Counted from the stretch's first letter, positions 29,983 to 40,389 are shown. The stretch is 64,000 bases of DNA from Marinobacter alexandrii (GCF_005871205.1 NZ_SWKM01000017.1:1-64000), one strand, 5' to 3'. Numbers and translations are program-made. Notes: generated from the sequence alone by a model not told the origin.

Positions 29983-32835
29983 ATGGAAAAAACCTACCAG
30001 CCAGAAAATATCGAGCGCCAGTGGTACGAAAACTGGGAAGCCAAGGGCTATTTCCGCCCCTCCGGTGAAGGCGAGTCCTACAGCATCGCCATTCCGCCAC
30101 CCAACGTTACCGGCAGCCTGCATATGGGCCACGCGTTCCAGCACACGATCATGGACACGCTCACCCGTTACAAGCGCATGCAGGGCCACAACACGCTTTG
30201 GCAGGTAGGCACCGACCACGCCGGCATCGCCACCCAAATGGTGGTGGAACGCAAGCTGGCGGCAGAAGAGGACAAGACCCGCCACGACCTGGGCCGCGAC
30301 GAGTTCATCAAACGGATCTGGGACTGGAAGGAAGAATCCGGCGGCACCATCACCCGCCAGATGCGTCGTCTGGGCAACTCTGTAGACTGGGACCACGAAC
30401 GCTTCACCATGGACGACGGCTTCTACAAAGCCGTTCAGGAAGTCTTCATCCGCCTCTACGACGAAGGCCTGGTGTACCGTGGCAAGCGCCTCGTGAACTG
30501 GGACCCGAAACTGCACACCGCCATTTCCGACCTGGAAGTGGAGAACAAGGAAGAAAAGGGCTTTTTCTGGCACCTGCGTTACCCGCTGGCTGACGGCGCC
30601 AAGACCCAGGACGGCAAAGACTATGTCGTCGTCGCCACCACCCGCCCGGAAACCATGCTGGGCGATACCGCCGTCGCCGTGCACCCGGACGACGAGCGCT
30701 ATCAACACCTGATCGGCAAGCACGTGTTGCTGCCGCTGGTGAACCGCCGGATTGCTATTATTGCCGACCACCACGCCGATCCGGAAAAAGGCAGCGGCTG
30801 CGTCAAGATTACCCCGGCCCATGACTTCAACGACTACGCCGTGGGCAAGCGCAATGAGCTGCCGATGATCAACGTGATGACCCAGGACGCCAACATCCGG
30901 GACATTGCCGAAGTGTTCAATTCCGACGGCACCGAGAACACCGACATCGACGGCCAGATGCCAAGCGTCTACACCGGTCTCACTCGCGAAGCAGCCCGCA
31001 AAGCCATCATTGCCGACCTGAACGAAGCCGGCCTGCTGGAGCGGGAAGAAGACCACGTGCTGAGCGTGCCCCGGGGTGACCGTTCCGGCCTGATCATTGA
31101 GCCGATGCTGACCGACCAATGGTTCGCCGACGCCAAGACCCTGGCCAAGCCGGCCATTGAAGCGGTCGAAGACGGCCGCATCCAGTTCGTGCCCAAGCAG
31201 TACGAGAACATGTATTTCTCCTGGATGCGTGACATCCAGGACTGGTGCATTTCCCGCCAGCTCTGGTGGGGCCACCGTATTCCGGCCTGGTACGACGCCG
31301 AGGGCAACATCTACGTTGGCCGCAGCGAAGAGGAGGTACGCCAGAAGCACAACCTCGACGGCGATCTGGAACTGTCCCAGGACGCCGACGTACTGGACAC
31401 CTGGTTCAGCTCCGCCCTGTGGACCTTTGGTACCCTGGGCTGGCCCGAGATTACCGAACGCCTGAAGCAGTTCCACCCGACCGATGTGCTGGTCACCGGC
31501 TTCGACATCATTTTCTTCTGGGTCGCCCGGATGATCATGATGACCATGCACTTCATGAAGAACGAAGATGGCACTCCGCAGGTGCCCTTCCACACCGTGT
31601 ACGTAACCGGTCTGATCCGGGACGAGCACGGCGACAAGATGTCCAAATCCAAGGGCAACGTGATCGATCCCCTGGACATGATCGACGGCATCGGCCTGAA
31701 CGACCTGCTGGAGAAGCGCACCGGCAATCTGATGCAGCCGAAACTGGCTGAGAAGATTGGCAAGCGCACGCAGAAAGAATTCCCGGAAGGCATCACCGCC
31801 CACGGCACGGACGCCCTGCGCTTCACCCTGGCGGCCATGGCGACCACCGGTCGAGACATCAACTGGGACATGAAGCGCCTCGAGGGCTACCGCAACTTCT
31901 GCAACAAGTTGTGGAACGCCGCGCGCTATGTGCTGATGAACACCGAAGGCGAAGACTGCGGCGTGAATGACGAGCCAGTCGAGCTGTCCCTGGCAGACCG
32001 CTGGATCATCAGCGAGCTGCAGACCTGTGAGCAGGAGGTGATGCGTCACCTCGACCAGTACCGCTTCGATCTGGCCGCCTACGCGCTGTACGAGTTCATC
32101 TGGAACGAATACTGCGATTGGTACCTGGAGTTGTCCAAACCGGTGCTCAGTGACGACAGCGCCAGCGCCGAAGCCAAGCGTGGCACCCGCCGCACCCTGG
32201 TCCGGGTACTGGAAGCCGTGCTGCGGGTCGCGCACCCGATCATGCCGTTCATCACTGAGGAAATCTGGCAGCGGATCGCTCCGCTGGCGGGCAAATCCGG
32301 TGACAGCATCATGCTGCAGCCCTACCCGCAACCGGACAGCGGCAAGCAGGACAGTGCCATTACCGCCGATATCGAGTGGCTCAAAGGCGTGATCCTGGCC
32401 GTGCGCAACATCCGCGGCGAGATGAACATCTCCCCGGCCAAGAAAGTTCCGGTGCTGCTGCGTGGCCAGAGTGGCGACGACAAACGCCGTATGGACGACA
32501 ACCGACAGTTCCTGGCGTCACTGGCGAAGCTGGAAAGCCTGGACTGGTTTGACGGTGGCAAAGCCCCGATGTCCGCCACCCAGCTGGTGGGCGAGATGGA
32601 AGTGCTGGTGCCCATGGCCGGTCTGATCGACAAGGATGCCGAGCTCAAGCGCCTGGACAAGGAACTGGAGCGTCTGCAGAAGGAAATTGGCCGCCTCGAA
32701 GGCAAGCTGGGCAATGAGAAGTTCACCGCCAAGGCGCCCGCCGAAGTGGTGGAGAAAGAACAGGACAAGCTCCGGGACGCCCAGAGCAGCCTGTCCCGTC
32801 TCAGTGAGCAGCGGGCCGACATCGAGGCCATGTAA
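29983..32835 (+). CDS. valS: Valyl-tRNA synthetase
   Basis: 950 residues, class Ia enzyme that charges tRNA-Val and hydrolyses Thr-tRNA. The HIGH motif appears as LHMGH at about 46-50 after PPPNVTG. The CP1 editing domain includes TTRPETMLGDTAVAVHP. KMSKS is in GDKMSKSKGNVIDPLDM near 550. The C-terminal arginine-rich coiled coil (about 880-950, AELKRLDKELERLQKEIGRL) is the ValS-specific tRNA arm. GGTCACC-type leader; full length. Confidence 0.97.
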   Translation: MEKTYQPENIERQWYENWEAKGYFRPSGEGESYSIAIPPPNVTGSLHMGHAFQHTIMDTLTRYKRMQGHNTLWQVGTDHAGIATQMVVERKLAAEEDKTRHDLGRDEFIKRIWDWKEESGGTITRQMRRLGNSVDWDHERFTMDDGFYKAVQEVFIRLYDEGLVYRGKRLVNWDPKLHTAISDLEVENKEEKGFFWHLRYPLADGAKTQDGKDYVVVATTRPETMLGDTAVAVHPDDERYQHLIGKHVLLPLVNRRIAIIADHHADPEKGSGCVKITPAHDFNDYAVGKRNELPMINVMTQDANIRDIAEVFNSDGTENTDIDGQMPSVYTGLTREAARKAIIADLNEAGLLEREEDHVLSVPRGDRSGLIIEPMLTDQWFADAKTLAKPAIEAVEDGRIQFVPKQYENMYFSWMRDIQDWCISRQLWWGHRIPAWYDAEGNIYVGRSEEEVRQKHNLDGDLELSQDADVLDTWFSSALWTFGTLGWPEITERLKQFHPTDVLVTGFDIIFFWVARMIMMTMHFMKNEDGTPQVPFHTVYVTGLIRDEHGDKMSKSKGNVIDPLDMIDGIGLNDLLEKRTGNLMQPKLAEKIGKRTQKEFPEGITAHGTDALRFTLAAMATTGRDINWDMKRLEGYRNFCNKLWNAARYVLMNTEGEDCGVNDEPVELSLADRWIISELQTCEQEVMRHLDQYRFDLAAYALYEFIWNEYCDWYLELSKPVLSDDSASAEAKRGTRRTLVRVLEAVLRVAHPIMPFITEEIWQRIAPLAGKSGDSIMLQPYPQPDSGKQDSAITADIEWLKGVILAVRNIRGEMNISPAKKVPVLLRGQSGDDKRRMDDNRQFLASLAKLESLDWFDGGKAPMSATQLVGEMEVLVPMAGLIDKDAELKRLDKELERLQKEIGRLEGKLGNEKFTAKAPAEVVEKEQDKLRDAQSSLSRLSEQRADIEAM

Positions 32836-32839
32836 CCGC

Positions 32840-33733
32840 ATGATTGCCATTCTTGGCGCAGGTGCAATGGGGCGGCTATGGGCCGCCTCATTGCCCGCCG
32901 ATGAGACCGCCTTCATTGCCCGCCCCGGGCACAGCCCCAGCACACCTCTCAGCTACAACTTTCTCGCCCTGGATGGCACCGAACGCTCGGTTACCCTGCC
33001 CTGGCTTGCACCCTCACAGAGTCCCGACCTGCTACTGGTTACCACCAAGGCTGGCGACACCCTGACGGCTCTGGAGGCCATAGCCGACTCTCTGCAACCC
33101 ACTGTGCCTATTGTCTTGTTCCAGAATGGCCTGGGCAGTCAGCAACAGGTGGCGGAACGCTGGCCGGAGCGACCGATTCTGGCCGCCAGTACCACCGAGG
33201 GCGCCAATCGGCCATCGCCCGACCGGGTGGTGCATGCCGGCGCCGGAGCCACCTGGCTGGGTCCGATGACCGCCCCGGCAATTGCGGTCCTGGCCGAGTG
33301 CGTTAAAGCGCTGGCCAGCAGCGGCCTTACCGTGCACCCGGAGTCCGATATCCTTGGCCGGTTGTGGCAGAAGTTGGTGGTCAATGCCGGTATCAATCCG
33401 TTCACCGCCCTGCTCGACTGTCCCAACGGCGACATTCTTCACGCCGATCTGTTCCTGAACCACATTGATGGCCTGTGCGAGGAAATCGCCCGACTGATGG
33501 TGGCGGCATGTCAGCCAGAACAAGCGCCCTCGGCCTTGAGAGAACGCATCGAAATCATTGCCCGCAATACCGCTCGCAATACCTCCTCCATGCGCAGCGA
33601 TGTGCAGAACGGACGCACCACCGAGATTGATTACATCAATGGCTTTCTGGTGCGGCTGGGCCGGTCAAAAGGAATTGCCACGCCGGTGAACCAAATGTTG
33701 GCGGAGCGGGTACAACAACTGTCACTAAATTAA
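32840..33733 (+). CDS. panE: 2-dehydropantoate 2-reductase
   Basis: 297 residues. NADPH-dependent ketopantoate reductase family, a step of coenzyme A biosynthesis. MIAILGAGAMGRLWAA is the Rossmann start. KAGDTLTALEAI and FQNGLGSQQQV are the substrate-side motifs, and GRLWQKLVVNAGINPFTAL carries the catalytic lysine. The C-terminal helix contains SSMRSDVQNGRTTEIDYING. Starts four bases after the valS stop; the longer frame from 32636 overlaps valS and is rejected. Remote paralogues with other substrates exist. Confidence 0.88.
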   Translation: MIAILGAGAMGRLWAASLPADETAFIARPGHSPSTPLSYNFLALDGTERSVTLPWLAPSQSPDLLLVTTKAGDTLTALEAIADSLQPTVPIVLFQNGLGSQQQVAERWPERPILAASTTEGANRPSPDRVVHAGAGATWLGPMTAPAIAVLAECVKALASSGLTVHPESDILGRLWQKLVVNAGINPFTALLDCPNGDILHADLFLNHIDGLCEEIARLMVAACQPEQAPSALRERIEIIARNTARNTSSMRSDVQNGRTTEIDYINGFLVRLGRSKGIATPVNQMLAERVQQLSLN

Positions 33734-33746
33734 CAGGAGCACGCCC

Positions 33747-34304
33747 ATGGGCAATCGCCTTTCGAAGATCTACACCCGAACCGGAGACGACGGCTCAACC
33801 GGCCTGGCCGATGGCAACCGAATTGCCAAGAACGCCCAACGGGTTGATGCCATGGGCACCGCCGACGAGCTGAACTGCCATATTGGCCTGCTGATCGAAA
33901 CCCTCGACAGTGATGATGAGTTGATCGAAAGCCTGCGCCGGATCCAGCATCACCTGTTTGATCTGGGTGGTGAATTCGCCATTCCGGGCAGCGTCGTGAT
34001 TGGCGAGGATCATATCAACTGGCTGGAACAGAGCCTGGACACCTACAACGAGGGCCTGCCGCCGCTGAAGAACTTCGTGCTGCCCGGTGGCTCGCCCGCG
34101 GCCGCCCAGTGCCACCTGGCCCGAGCCGTGTGCCGCCGGGCAGAGCGCATCGTGGTTGCCCTGGGGCACGAGGATTCGATTAACACCGCATCACGGCAGT
34201 ACCTGAACCGGCTCTCGGACTTGCTGTTCGTTGTCGCCCGGGTACTGGCGAGACGGGAAAACGGGGAAGAGATTTTGTGGGAACAAAAAAAATCCGGCCT
34301 TTAA
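33747..34304 (+). CDS. Cob(I)alamin adenosyltransferase, PduO type
   Basis: 185 residues. Transfers adenosyl from ATP to cob(I)alamin. MGNRLSKIYTRTGDDGSTGLADG is the family's ATP-loop start, and FVLPGGSPAAAQCHLARAVCRRAER (about 110-135) and LNRLSDLLFVVAR are the helix motifs. Close behind panE (13 bases, AGGAGC ribosome site), so co-transcribed. Ends at a strong terminator. Confidence 0.93.
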   Translation: MGNRLSKIYTRTGDDGSTGLADGNRIAKNAQRVDAMGTADELNCHIGLLIETLDSDDELIESLRRIQHHLFDLGGEFAIPGSVVIGEDHINWLEQSLDTYNEGLPPLKNFVLPGGSPAAAQCHLARAVCRRAERIVVALGHEDSINTASRQYLNRLSDLLFVVARVLARRENGEEILWEQKKSGL

Positions 34305-34318
34305 GGTCGGATTTTTTA
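34285..34318. terminator. Bidirectional terminator
   Basis: AAAAAAAATCCGGCC-TTTA-AGGTCGGATTTTTT hairpin between the convergent adenosyltransferase and chemoreceptor genes. Confidence 0.88.
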
Positions 34319-34328
34319 TTGAGGCAGC

Positions 34329-36359
34329 TTATACCCTGAACGCTTCCACTAAACGCTGCAGCGACGCGGTTAATTCCGACATCTCCCGGGATGAGCCCAG
34401 GGTTTCCTCGGCGTTGGCCGCCGTTGTCTTGCCCAAGTCACCGATCTGTTCAACGCTGGTGTTCACGTCCTTGGCGACCGCTGACTGCTCTTCCGCCGCC
34501 TGGGCGATCTGATGACTCATGTCCACGATGGTTGAAATGCCCTGAGCAATGCGATCAAGCGCTTCGGTGACCTCACCAGACTTAGTCACCGTTTTCTCAG
34601 TCACGTCCCGGCTGTTGGTCATCGCCGACACTGCGTCCTTCACGCCGCTCTGCAGCCGCGAGATCATGCCCTCGATTTCTTCCGTGGACTTGTGAGTCCT
34701 CTGGGACAGTGAGCGCACTTCGTCGGCAACCACAGCGAAACCACGCCCCTGCTCGCCCGCACGAGCCGCCTCGATCGCGGCATTCAGCGCCAGCAGGTTG
34801 GTCTGCTCGGCAATGGCCTTGATCTCTACCAGTACCTGGCTGATGTTATCGCTGTCGTGGCTAACCCGGTTAATCACGTCAACGGCCCCGGAAATCTCCG
34901 TCGCCAGCCGGTTGATGGTTTCGACGGTGTCGGCCACTACCTTGCGCCCGGTCTCGGTATCGCTTTCGGCAGTACCGGCGCTGTCGGCCACCCGATGGGC
35001 GCTTTCGGTCACTTCGTTGACCGCACTTACCATCTGGTTCATGGCCTCATTGATCTGGCCACTCTCCTCCATCTGGCGGGCCACCGCCTCGCTGTTGGCG
35101 GCTGCCGTATCCTTCACCCGCGTTGCTTGCTGGTCAACGTCGCCGGTAGTGCGGCTGACTGAGCGGATCAGTTCTGCGATGCGGTCGGTCATGCTGTTGA
35201 ATTCGTCAGTCAGCTCACCCAGCTCATCCTGGTTCCGCAGCTGGATGTGGGTGGTCATATCGCCCGCCGCCACATTCCGGGCCGCCTCGGTAAAGCGGTT
35301 GATCGCATTGCGCACCGACATGAAGAAACCCACGTACAGATACACCACCACCAACAGGATCGCGATCAAGGCAACCACAATCAGCCGACGCTGATTCACT
35401 TCCTGCTCCAGACGTGAGGACAAGTTGGCCTCAACCACGTCAAAGATGGCCAGGGTCAGCTCGTCATAGCTATCAAGCTGATCACGAATCTGGCTGTCGT
35501 ATTCCTGCCAGGGCATTTCAAGGCGCATGGGCGAAATCACCTTCAGTTCCAGCAGATCGCGCACTACAGCCAGGCTTTCGTTAACCTGTTCGATGCTGTT
35601 GCCGGCTTCTTCGGACAACTGGTCAGAGGCCTCGGAGGCCACCGACAACGCCGGTTCAAGCAGTGAAGCGCGGTTGGTCAGGCGATCATAGATACTGTTC
35701 AGCACCTCGCTCAGGGCGTACCCGACCTGGCCTTCCACCAGGGCAAAGCTGCCGTAGGAACGGGCCTGGCCGATGACACTGCGGGCTTCCGGCAACGCCT
35801 CGCGCACCAGCCCCAGCAGCAACTGATTCTGCCGGGAGGAATCCTGCCCCAGGCCGGAAATCTCGACGGTGGCTGGTAGCAAGGCCACCACTTTCTGGAC
35901 GAATTCCTGGTAGTACTTGAACTGGGGATCGATGTTGCCCTGGTAATTATCATCGGCGCGCAGGGCTTCCCAGTCCTGCTGGAGAGCCGTCACCTGCTCC
36001 GCCCAGGAACCGGATGCGTCAAACGAGCGCTCCTCCTCCAGCAGTGTCTCGAAGATGGCGTCGACCGTGTCGGCCGCTTCCTCAGAGGCAGCAATCAGTT
36101 CGTCTTCGTTCTTGAGGATGCCGGGGGCGCGGTAATCTCGATACGCCATGGTAGAAGAGAGTAATTGCTCTGCCTTACGCAGCTGCTCAAGGCCTTCGAC
36201 ACCGCGGGTCATGGTCTGCACGGATTGATTCAGTTGCGACATGACCAGCCAGGACAGCCCACCGATGGGTAACAGGAAAAGAATGCTGATCAGGCTGAAT
36301 TTATACACCATGGGCAGCCGATTCATCAGTGCTATGGCGGGATAAATTAGTTGGTTCAT
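34329..36359 (-). CDS. Methyl-accepting chemotaxis protein
   Basis: 676 residues. Two transmembrane helices (about 20-40 and 325-347) flank a 285-residue periplasmic helical sensor. HAMP at about 347-400 (GDMTTHIQLRNQDELGELTDEF). The signalling domain carries EIKAIAEQTNLLALNAAIEA followed by ARAGEQGRGFAVVADEVR, the CheA/CheW tip. No CheR-docking pentapeptide at the C-terminus (LVEAFRV). The ligand cannot be read from the sequence. Monocistronic, divergent promoter space to the right. Confidence 0.95.
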   Translation of the reverse strand: MNQLIYPAIALMNRLPMVYKFSLISILFLLPIGGLSWLVMSQLNQSVQTMTRGVEGLEQLRKAEQLLSSTMAYRDYRAPGILKNEDELIAASEEAADTVDAIFETLLEEERSFDASGSWAEQVTALQQDWEALRADDNYQGNIDPQFKYYQEFVQKVVALLPATVEISGLGQDSSRQNQLLLGLVREALPEARSVIGQARSYGSFALVEGQVGYALSEVLNSIYDRLTNRASLLEPALSVASEASDQLSEEAGNSIEQVNESLAVVRDLLELKVISPMRLEMPWQEYDSQIRDQLDSYDELTLAIFDVVEANLSSRLEQEVNQRRLIVVALIAILLVVVYLYVGFFMSVRNAINRFTEAARNVAAGDMTTHIQLRNQDELGELTDEFNSMTDRIAELIRSVSRTTGDVDQQATRVKDTAAANSEAVARQMEESGQINEAMNQMVSAVNEVTESAHRVADSAGTAESDTETGRKVVADTVETINRLATEISGAVDVINRVSHDSDNISQVLVEIKAIAEQTNLLALNAAIEAARAGEQGRGFAVVADEVRSLSQRTHKSTEEIEGMISRLQSGVKDAVSAMTNSRDVTEKTVTKSGEVTEALDRIAQGISTIVDMSHQIAQAAEEQSAVAKDVNTSVEQIGDLGKTTAANAEETLGSSREMSELTASLQRLVEAFRV

Positions 36360-36485
36360 GGTCGCTCTTCTTATTGGCTATTCAACAAATGAACGTTGGT
36401 TCTTATTTATTATTATCGTCTAAGGCGCTAGAACCTTGAGCATTATTTGTTGTTTTAAAATGTTATGTCATTGACCCGGCTGCCG

Positions 36486-37373
36486 TTAGGCAATGCCAAA
36501 AATCACCAGCAACGCCAGCGCACAGATCCAGACCAACATGCTTCGGTTCAGCAAATCCCGGATCGCACTCAGACTTCGGGCCCCGAAATCAGCCCACTCC
36601 TCCGGGTGCATCTGCGAGAAACGATTTGGATCCAACGCATACCCGGTTAACGACCCGTTGGCGGAAACCATGAGGGTGTCTGCAACATTTTTATGAATTC
36701 GCCCCGCCCCATCGGGCGATTCCCTAAGCCATCCAGCCAGATCCCCGGCGATCCCGAACGTCACCGACAACAGCCGTACCGGAATCCAGGCCAGTATCTC
36801 CGCGTATCGCTCAAACCGGGGCCGTGCCGCCGCCCGGGGCCACTGTTCGGCCAGCGCAACCATGCCCCGGGCCAGAACCGCCACGCCAACACCACCGACC
36901 ACGTACCAGAAAGCGACCAGGAAAAAGCGCTGAAATACAGTCACCATGAATACCCGCGCAACCGACAGGTGCAGGGCATCTGGTGACAAAGCCGCGCCCC
37001 GCTCGTCCGCGGGCAGGCGATCCTCAACGTTGCGCCAAGCCGCCTGCATATCGCCCCGGCGCCAGGACATGGAGTAAGCGCGAAGTACTGCGTCCCATCC
37101 CGGCGCCCCCATCAGCAACACCAGAATCAGAATTTCCAGGGGATAGCCGGCTATTTGCCAGCCAACGACATCCAGCGCGTAGATTCCCAGCCCCGCCACC
37201 AGCGCCGGCAGGACAACCAGCGTCAGGCCGCCAACGACGCCGTTCTCGTGCCCGGCTTTCACCGTGTCGGCGCGATGGAACCAGTGCCGCCAGAGCTTGT
37301 CACCGGAGACTCGGTTGGCGGTGTCGAGCTGGCGTCGAATCACATAGGCAAGCAGAAAAACAATCAAAACCAT
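36486..37373 (-). CDS. ampE: AmpE-like membrane protein
   Basis: 295 residues. Inner-membrane protein of the AmpE family, historically a regulator of ampC induction, with homology to CobD. About four hydrophobic segments: residues 1-10, 50-92, 145-175 and 275-295. Landmarks are GGLTLVVLPALVAG near 48-62, AYSMSWRRGDMQAAW and FERYAEILAWIPVRL. Follows ampD by six bases on the same strand, the enterobacterial ampDE order. Confidence 0.85.
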   Translation of the reverse strand: MVLIVFLLAYVIRRQLDTANRVSGDKLWRHWFHRADTVKAGHENGVVGGLTLVVLPALVAGLGIYALDVVGWQIAGYPLEILILVLLMGAPGWDAVLRAYSMSWRRGDMQAAWRNVEDRLPADERGAALSPDALHLSVARVFMVTVFQRFFLVAFWYVVGGVGVAVLARGMVALAEQWPRAAARPRFERYAEILAWIPVRLLSVTFGIAGDLAGWLRESPDGAGRIHKNVADTLMVSANGSLTGYALDPNRFSQMHPEEWADFGARSLSAIRDLLNRSMLVWICALALLVIFGIA

Positions 37374-37379
37374 GAAGCG

Positions 37380-38000
37380 TCACTCCCCGACGACTGCAGC
37401 GTTGGCCAGTACGGCACGGAAATGAGACCAGTCAAAGAACGGCCCCGGATCGGTCTTACGGCCTGGAGCGATATCGCAATGCCCGGTCATCCGGTCCGGC
37501 GTAATCCTGGGCCAGGCAGCCATGATCAAATGGGTCAAGTCGGCCAACTGACGATACTGATCTTCGGTGTAGGGCACGTCATCAGTGCCCTCAAGCTCAA
37601 TTCCAATGGAGAAATCATTGCACTCCTCCTCGCCCTGAAAACTGGAGCGACCAGCATGCCAGGCGCGATCAAGCAGGCTGACAAACTGCACCACCGAGCC
37701 ATCCCGGCGAATCAGGGCATGAGCCGATACCTGCATGCCGGCAATGGTCTCAAAATAGGGATGGGCCGTGTGGTCCAGCCGGTTGCAGAAGAAGTCCTCA
37801 ATCTCTGGTCCGCCAAACTGACCCGGTGGCAGACTGATGTTATGCACGACGAGCAGAGAGACCGAGGCTTCATCCGGGCGCGGGCCAAAATTGGGAGAGG
37901 GGCACCAGCGGGCCTCGGGCAGCCTCCCGGTCTCGCGGAGTGTGGTGATGGTTTGGTCGGAAACGACCTGTCGGGCTGGTTCGGCGTCTGAGTTCGGCAA
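37380..38000 (-). CDS. ampD: 1,6-anhydro-MurNAc-L-alanine amidase AmpD
   Basis: 206 residues. Cytoplasmic zinc amidase that cleaves the stem peptide from anhydromuropeptides in cell-wall recycling. Zinc ligands fit VVHNISLPPG (first His), and GHCDIAPGRKTDPGPFFDW (second His and Asp). NFGPRP and WHAGRSSFQGEEECNDFSIGIELEG are the substrate-binding motifs. Length and the following ampE support the call. The start at 38000 is a little longer than enterobacterial AmpD. Confidence 0.94.
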   Translation of the reverse strand: MPNSDAEPARQVVSDQTITTLRETGRLPEARWCPSPNFGPRPDEASVSLLVVHNISLPPGQFGGPEIEDFFCNRLDHTAHPYFETIAGMQVSAHALIRRDGSVVQFVSLLDRAWHAGRSSFQGEEECNDFSIGIELEGTDDVPYTEDQYRQLADLTHLIMAAWPRITPDRMTGHCDIAPGRKTDPGPFFDWSHFRAVLANAAVVGE

Positions 38001-38085
38001 GGTAAATCCAAAAGTATCAGGGCATTACAGAATGCCCTGATTGAAGCACAAAGACGCCTGCTTGGCTACGACTGGCAGGAGGACC

Positions 38086-40389
38086 TCAATCCTTGCGGCT
38101 GCTGCGCAGGTTATCGATGATGGATTCCAGGGCCCGGTCAAAAATCAGGCCGTCATCCAGCAGGGTGATTTCGCTGGCAGCCATGGCGGCAGCCAGGTTC
38201 TCGCGGTGATACTCCGCCACCTTGGCGCCACTGCGATTGACGAAAATATACTTGCCGGTGGCCTTGATGAACGCCGCCAGCTTGCAGCGCACTTTCGTGT
38301 CGTCTCGGGACAGTTCGATCCACGAGCCGACTCTCAGGCCATCCGCACGCTTAAGCCATTCCTCGGCCAGGCCCGGTTTAGGCTCGACCACGTCTGGCAC
38401 GACAGATGCACTATCGACCTCAGCCTCCGGACTGCGCACTGCCTGCGGCAGAGGCTCAGGTTCCGCAACCGGTTCAGAGTCTACCGGCGCCAACCCCTCC
38501 GCGCGGGGACGGGAAGGTGCCGTCACCAATTGCTGGAACACGTCCACGTGCACCAGTTCCAGATCACGAATCGCCGAATCAGTGGCAAATGGATCCCAGG
38601 AAATTTCCTGCAGCGCCTGGCGCAAGTCATCGACGATGACGGGAATCGCTCGCAACAGGTCGCCGCGAGTGGTCTCGGTAACCGGATGCGGCGCGACACT
38701 CCAAACCAGGCGCTCGGTCAGTTCCCGGGCCTCGGTCCAGCGCTCACTATCCAACCCCTCACGAAGCACCACCCACTGCAGATATTTTTTCCAGGCATCC
38801 TGCAACAGCTCACTGACGGGCGCCGGCACCTCCCGATCGATGAGCAAGTCATCCATCAAATCGTGGACGGCGTCAGCGGCTTGCTCCTGCTTCGCGCGCC
38901 CCTCTTCGGCATCCCGCAGCCGTTGTTCAACCAACTCCCGACGACGACGGTCCAGATCCATGAAATGGCTGAAGTCTTCCAGCAACTCCTCGAACAAACC
39001 AACGTTGTCGGTGAAGTCGTTCAGGATCCGATCGACCACCGATTCAATCTTGTCCCGCAGCGGATCGCGCTGCCCGGACCGTTTCTCGGCCCAGCCAATG
39101 GCTGACATCGCGAGCTCGTTCAGCAGCTTGCGAACCGGGTGACCGCCGCGATTAAAGAAGTTCCGGTCACTCAGGGCAACCTTCAACACGGGAATCTGCA
39201 GCCGGCCGATCAGGGACTTCATTACCGGATGAAGCTGGCGATCTTCCAGAATAAAATCAAACAGCATGGACACCAGATTGATAACATCATTGTCGATCTG
39301 TCCCACTTCGTAGGATTTACCGTTACTGGCAGTCAGCACTGGCACCAACTGATCGTTCAATGCGACGACCCGACCCTCGCCCCACTGGCCACAGGTAGCC
39401 TGGACCTCGCTCAACCGGGCCATCAGGCCATTGGTGTCCAGGTGCCCTTCACTGGAGCCCACAGCGTGATTCGCCCAGGAACCGCCACCCTGGTGCAGCA
39501 GTGCGCTCAGTTCCGAGAAGGTGGCCTGGGGTGCAAACTGTTCACTGTAACTGCCCATATCGACCTGAGGCGCATTACCGCGGCTCGGCGGTGATACAAC
39601 ATTTGAATGCCCGCGACCTGACATTCCGCCGTGCGGAGCCGCGCCGGCCTCAGTCCCGCCAGTCGGCGCCGTGCTCTGACTCGGTCGCGACTGTCCCACG
39701 GGTGGCCGTTTCAGATCCGGCAACACCCCTTCCGCCACCAGGGTGCGATTGGCTTCCTGATAAAAGTCACCCAGAGTATCGGCCAGCAGACGATCAAACA
39801 TCTTCAACACCACCAGCTTGGCCCGAATATCAATGTCCAGGTCGGCACAAGCCTCGGCCACGCCGCCACAAATCACCTCCGGGCTCAATGGCATCTGGTT
39901 GTCTGCCAGATCCACCTTGGGGACCAGGTGGCTGACACGCACCGACAACAGGCGAATCTGGTCGGTATAGCGGTTGCGTAATTTGTTGATCAGGTTGTCG
40001 ACGGCAACCTGCTGTTCGAGCTGGGAATGGTCCAACAGACTGAGGGAATCCTGATCCACCTCACCGAGCGAGCCTGAGGATTGGCGCGGTTTGAACTTAC
40101 CAATATCGTTGAAGGCCTGACTGACATACTGCAACACGGATACGACCATTGCCTTGCGCTGGAGCCGAAGTTCGCGCATGGCGTCAAAGTAGGCAGCCTG
40201 ATCAACGTTGGTGGCGGCGCGATCGGCGAGTTCGAACAGGGCGTCGTCCGCCCGATCGAAGAAATTCGCCAGCACTTTCTGCAGCGACTGACCGGATGCG
40301 TCACGTAATCGAACCAGCGACTGCGGCAACGAGAATCGCTGCAGCGGCCTTTGGCCAGCCAAACTGACAACCTTGTTATCCTGCGCCAT
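38086..40389 (-). CDS. DUF1631 family protein
   Basis: 767 residues from MAQDNKVVSLAGQRPLQ (40389, GGAG upstream); the extra 23 codons to 40458 are unlikely. Large, helical and acidic, with no membrane span. The N-terminal part contains LFELADRAATNVDQAAYFDAMREL. The middle contains LVSMLFDFILEDRQLHPVMK and the LLNELAMSAIGW block typical of DUF1631. A Pro/Glu-rich linker (about 640-690) leads to a small beta-barrel-like C-terminal domain (GSWIELSRDDTKVRCKLAAF, resembling PilZ). Function unknown; often annotated as thymidine-phosphorylase-like without evidence. Divergent from nadC. Confidence 0.85.
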   Translation of the reverse strand: MAQDNKVVSLAGQRPLQRFSLPQSLVRLRDASGQSLQKVLANFFDRADDALFELADRAATNVDQAAYFDAMRELRLQRKAMVVSVLQYVSQAFNDIGKFKPRQSSGSLGEVDQDSLSLLDHSQLEQQVAVDNLINKLRNRYTDQIRLLSVRVSHLVPKVDLADNQMPLSPEVICGGVAEACADLDIDIRAKLVVLKMFDRLLADTLGDFYQEANRTLVAEGVLPDLKRPPVGQSRPSQSTAPTGGTEAGAAPHGGMSGRGHSNVVSPPSRGNAPQVDMGSYSEQFAPQATFSELSALLHQGGGSWANHAVGSSEGHLDTNGLMARLSEVQATCGQWGEGRVVALNDQLVPVLTASNGKSYEVGQIDNDVINLVSMLFDFILEDRQLHPVMKSLIGRLQIPVLKVALSDRNFFNRGGHPVRKLLNELAMSAIGWAEKRSGQRDPLRDKIESVVDRILNDFTDNVGLFEELLEDFSHFMDLDRRRRELVEQRLRDAEEGRAKQEQAADAVHDLMDDLLIDREVPAPVSELLQDAWKKYLQWVVLREGLDSERWTEARELTERLVWSVAPHPVTETTRGDLLRAIPVIVDDLRQALQEISWDPFATDSAIRDLELVHVDVFQQLVTAPSRPRAEGLAPVDSEPVAEPEPLPQAVRSPEAEVDSASVVPDVVEPKPGLAEEWLKRADGLRVGSWIELSRDDTKVRCKLAAFIKATGKYIFVNRSGAKVAEYHRENLAAAMAASEITLLDDGLIFDRALESIIDNLRSSRKD

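Noticed and set aside
29956..32331. A 791-codon open frame antisense to valS, and similar long antisense frames at 27880-29292, 23103-24743, 12566-13996 and 16459-17523
   Set aside because: Each lies wholly across a well-identified gene on the other strand. Such frames arise from GC-rich codon structure. Their translations have no recognisable domain and no ribosome site or context.
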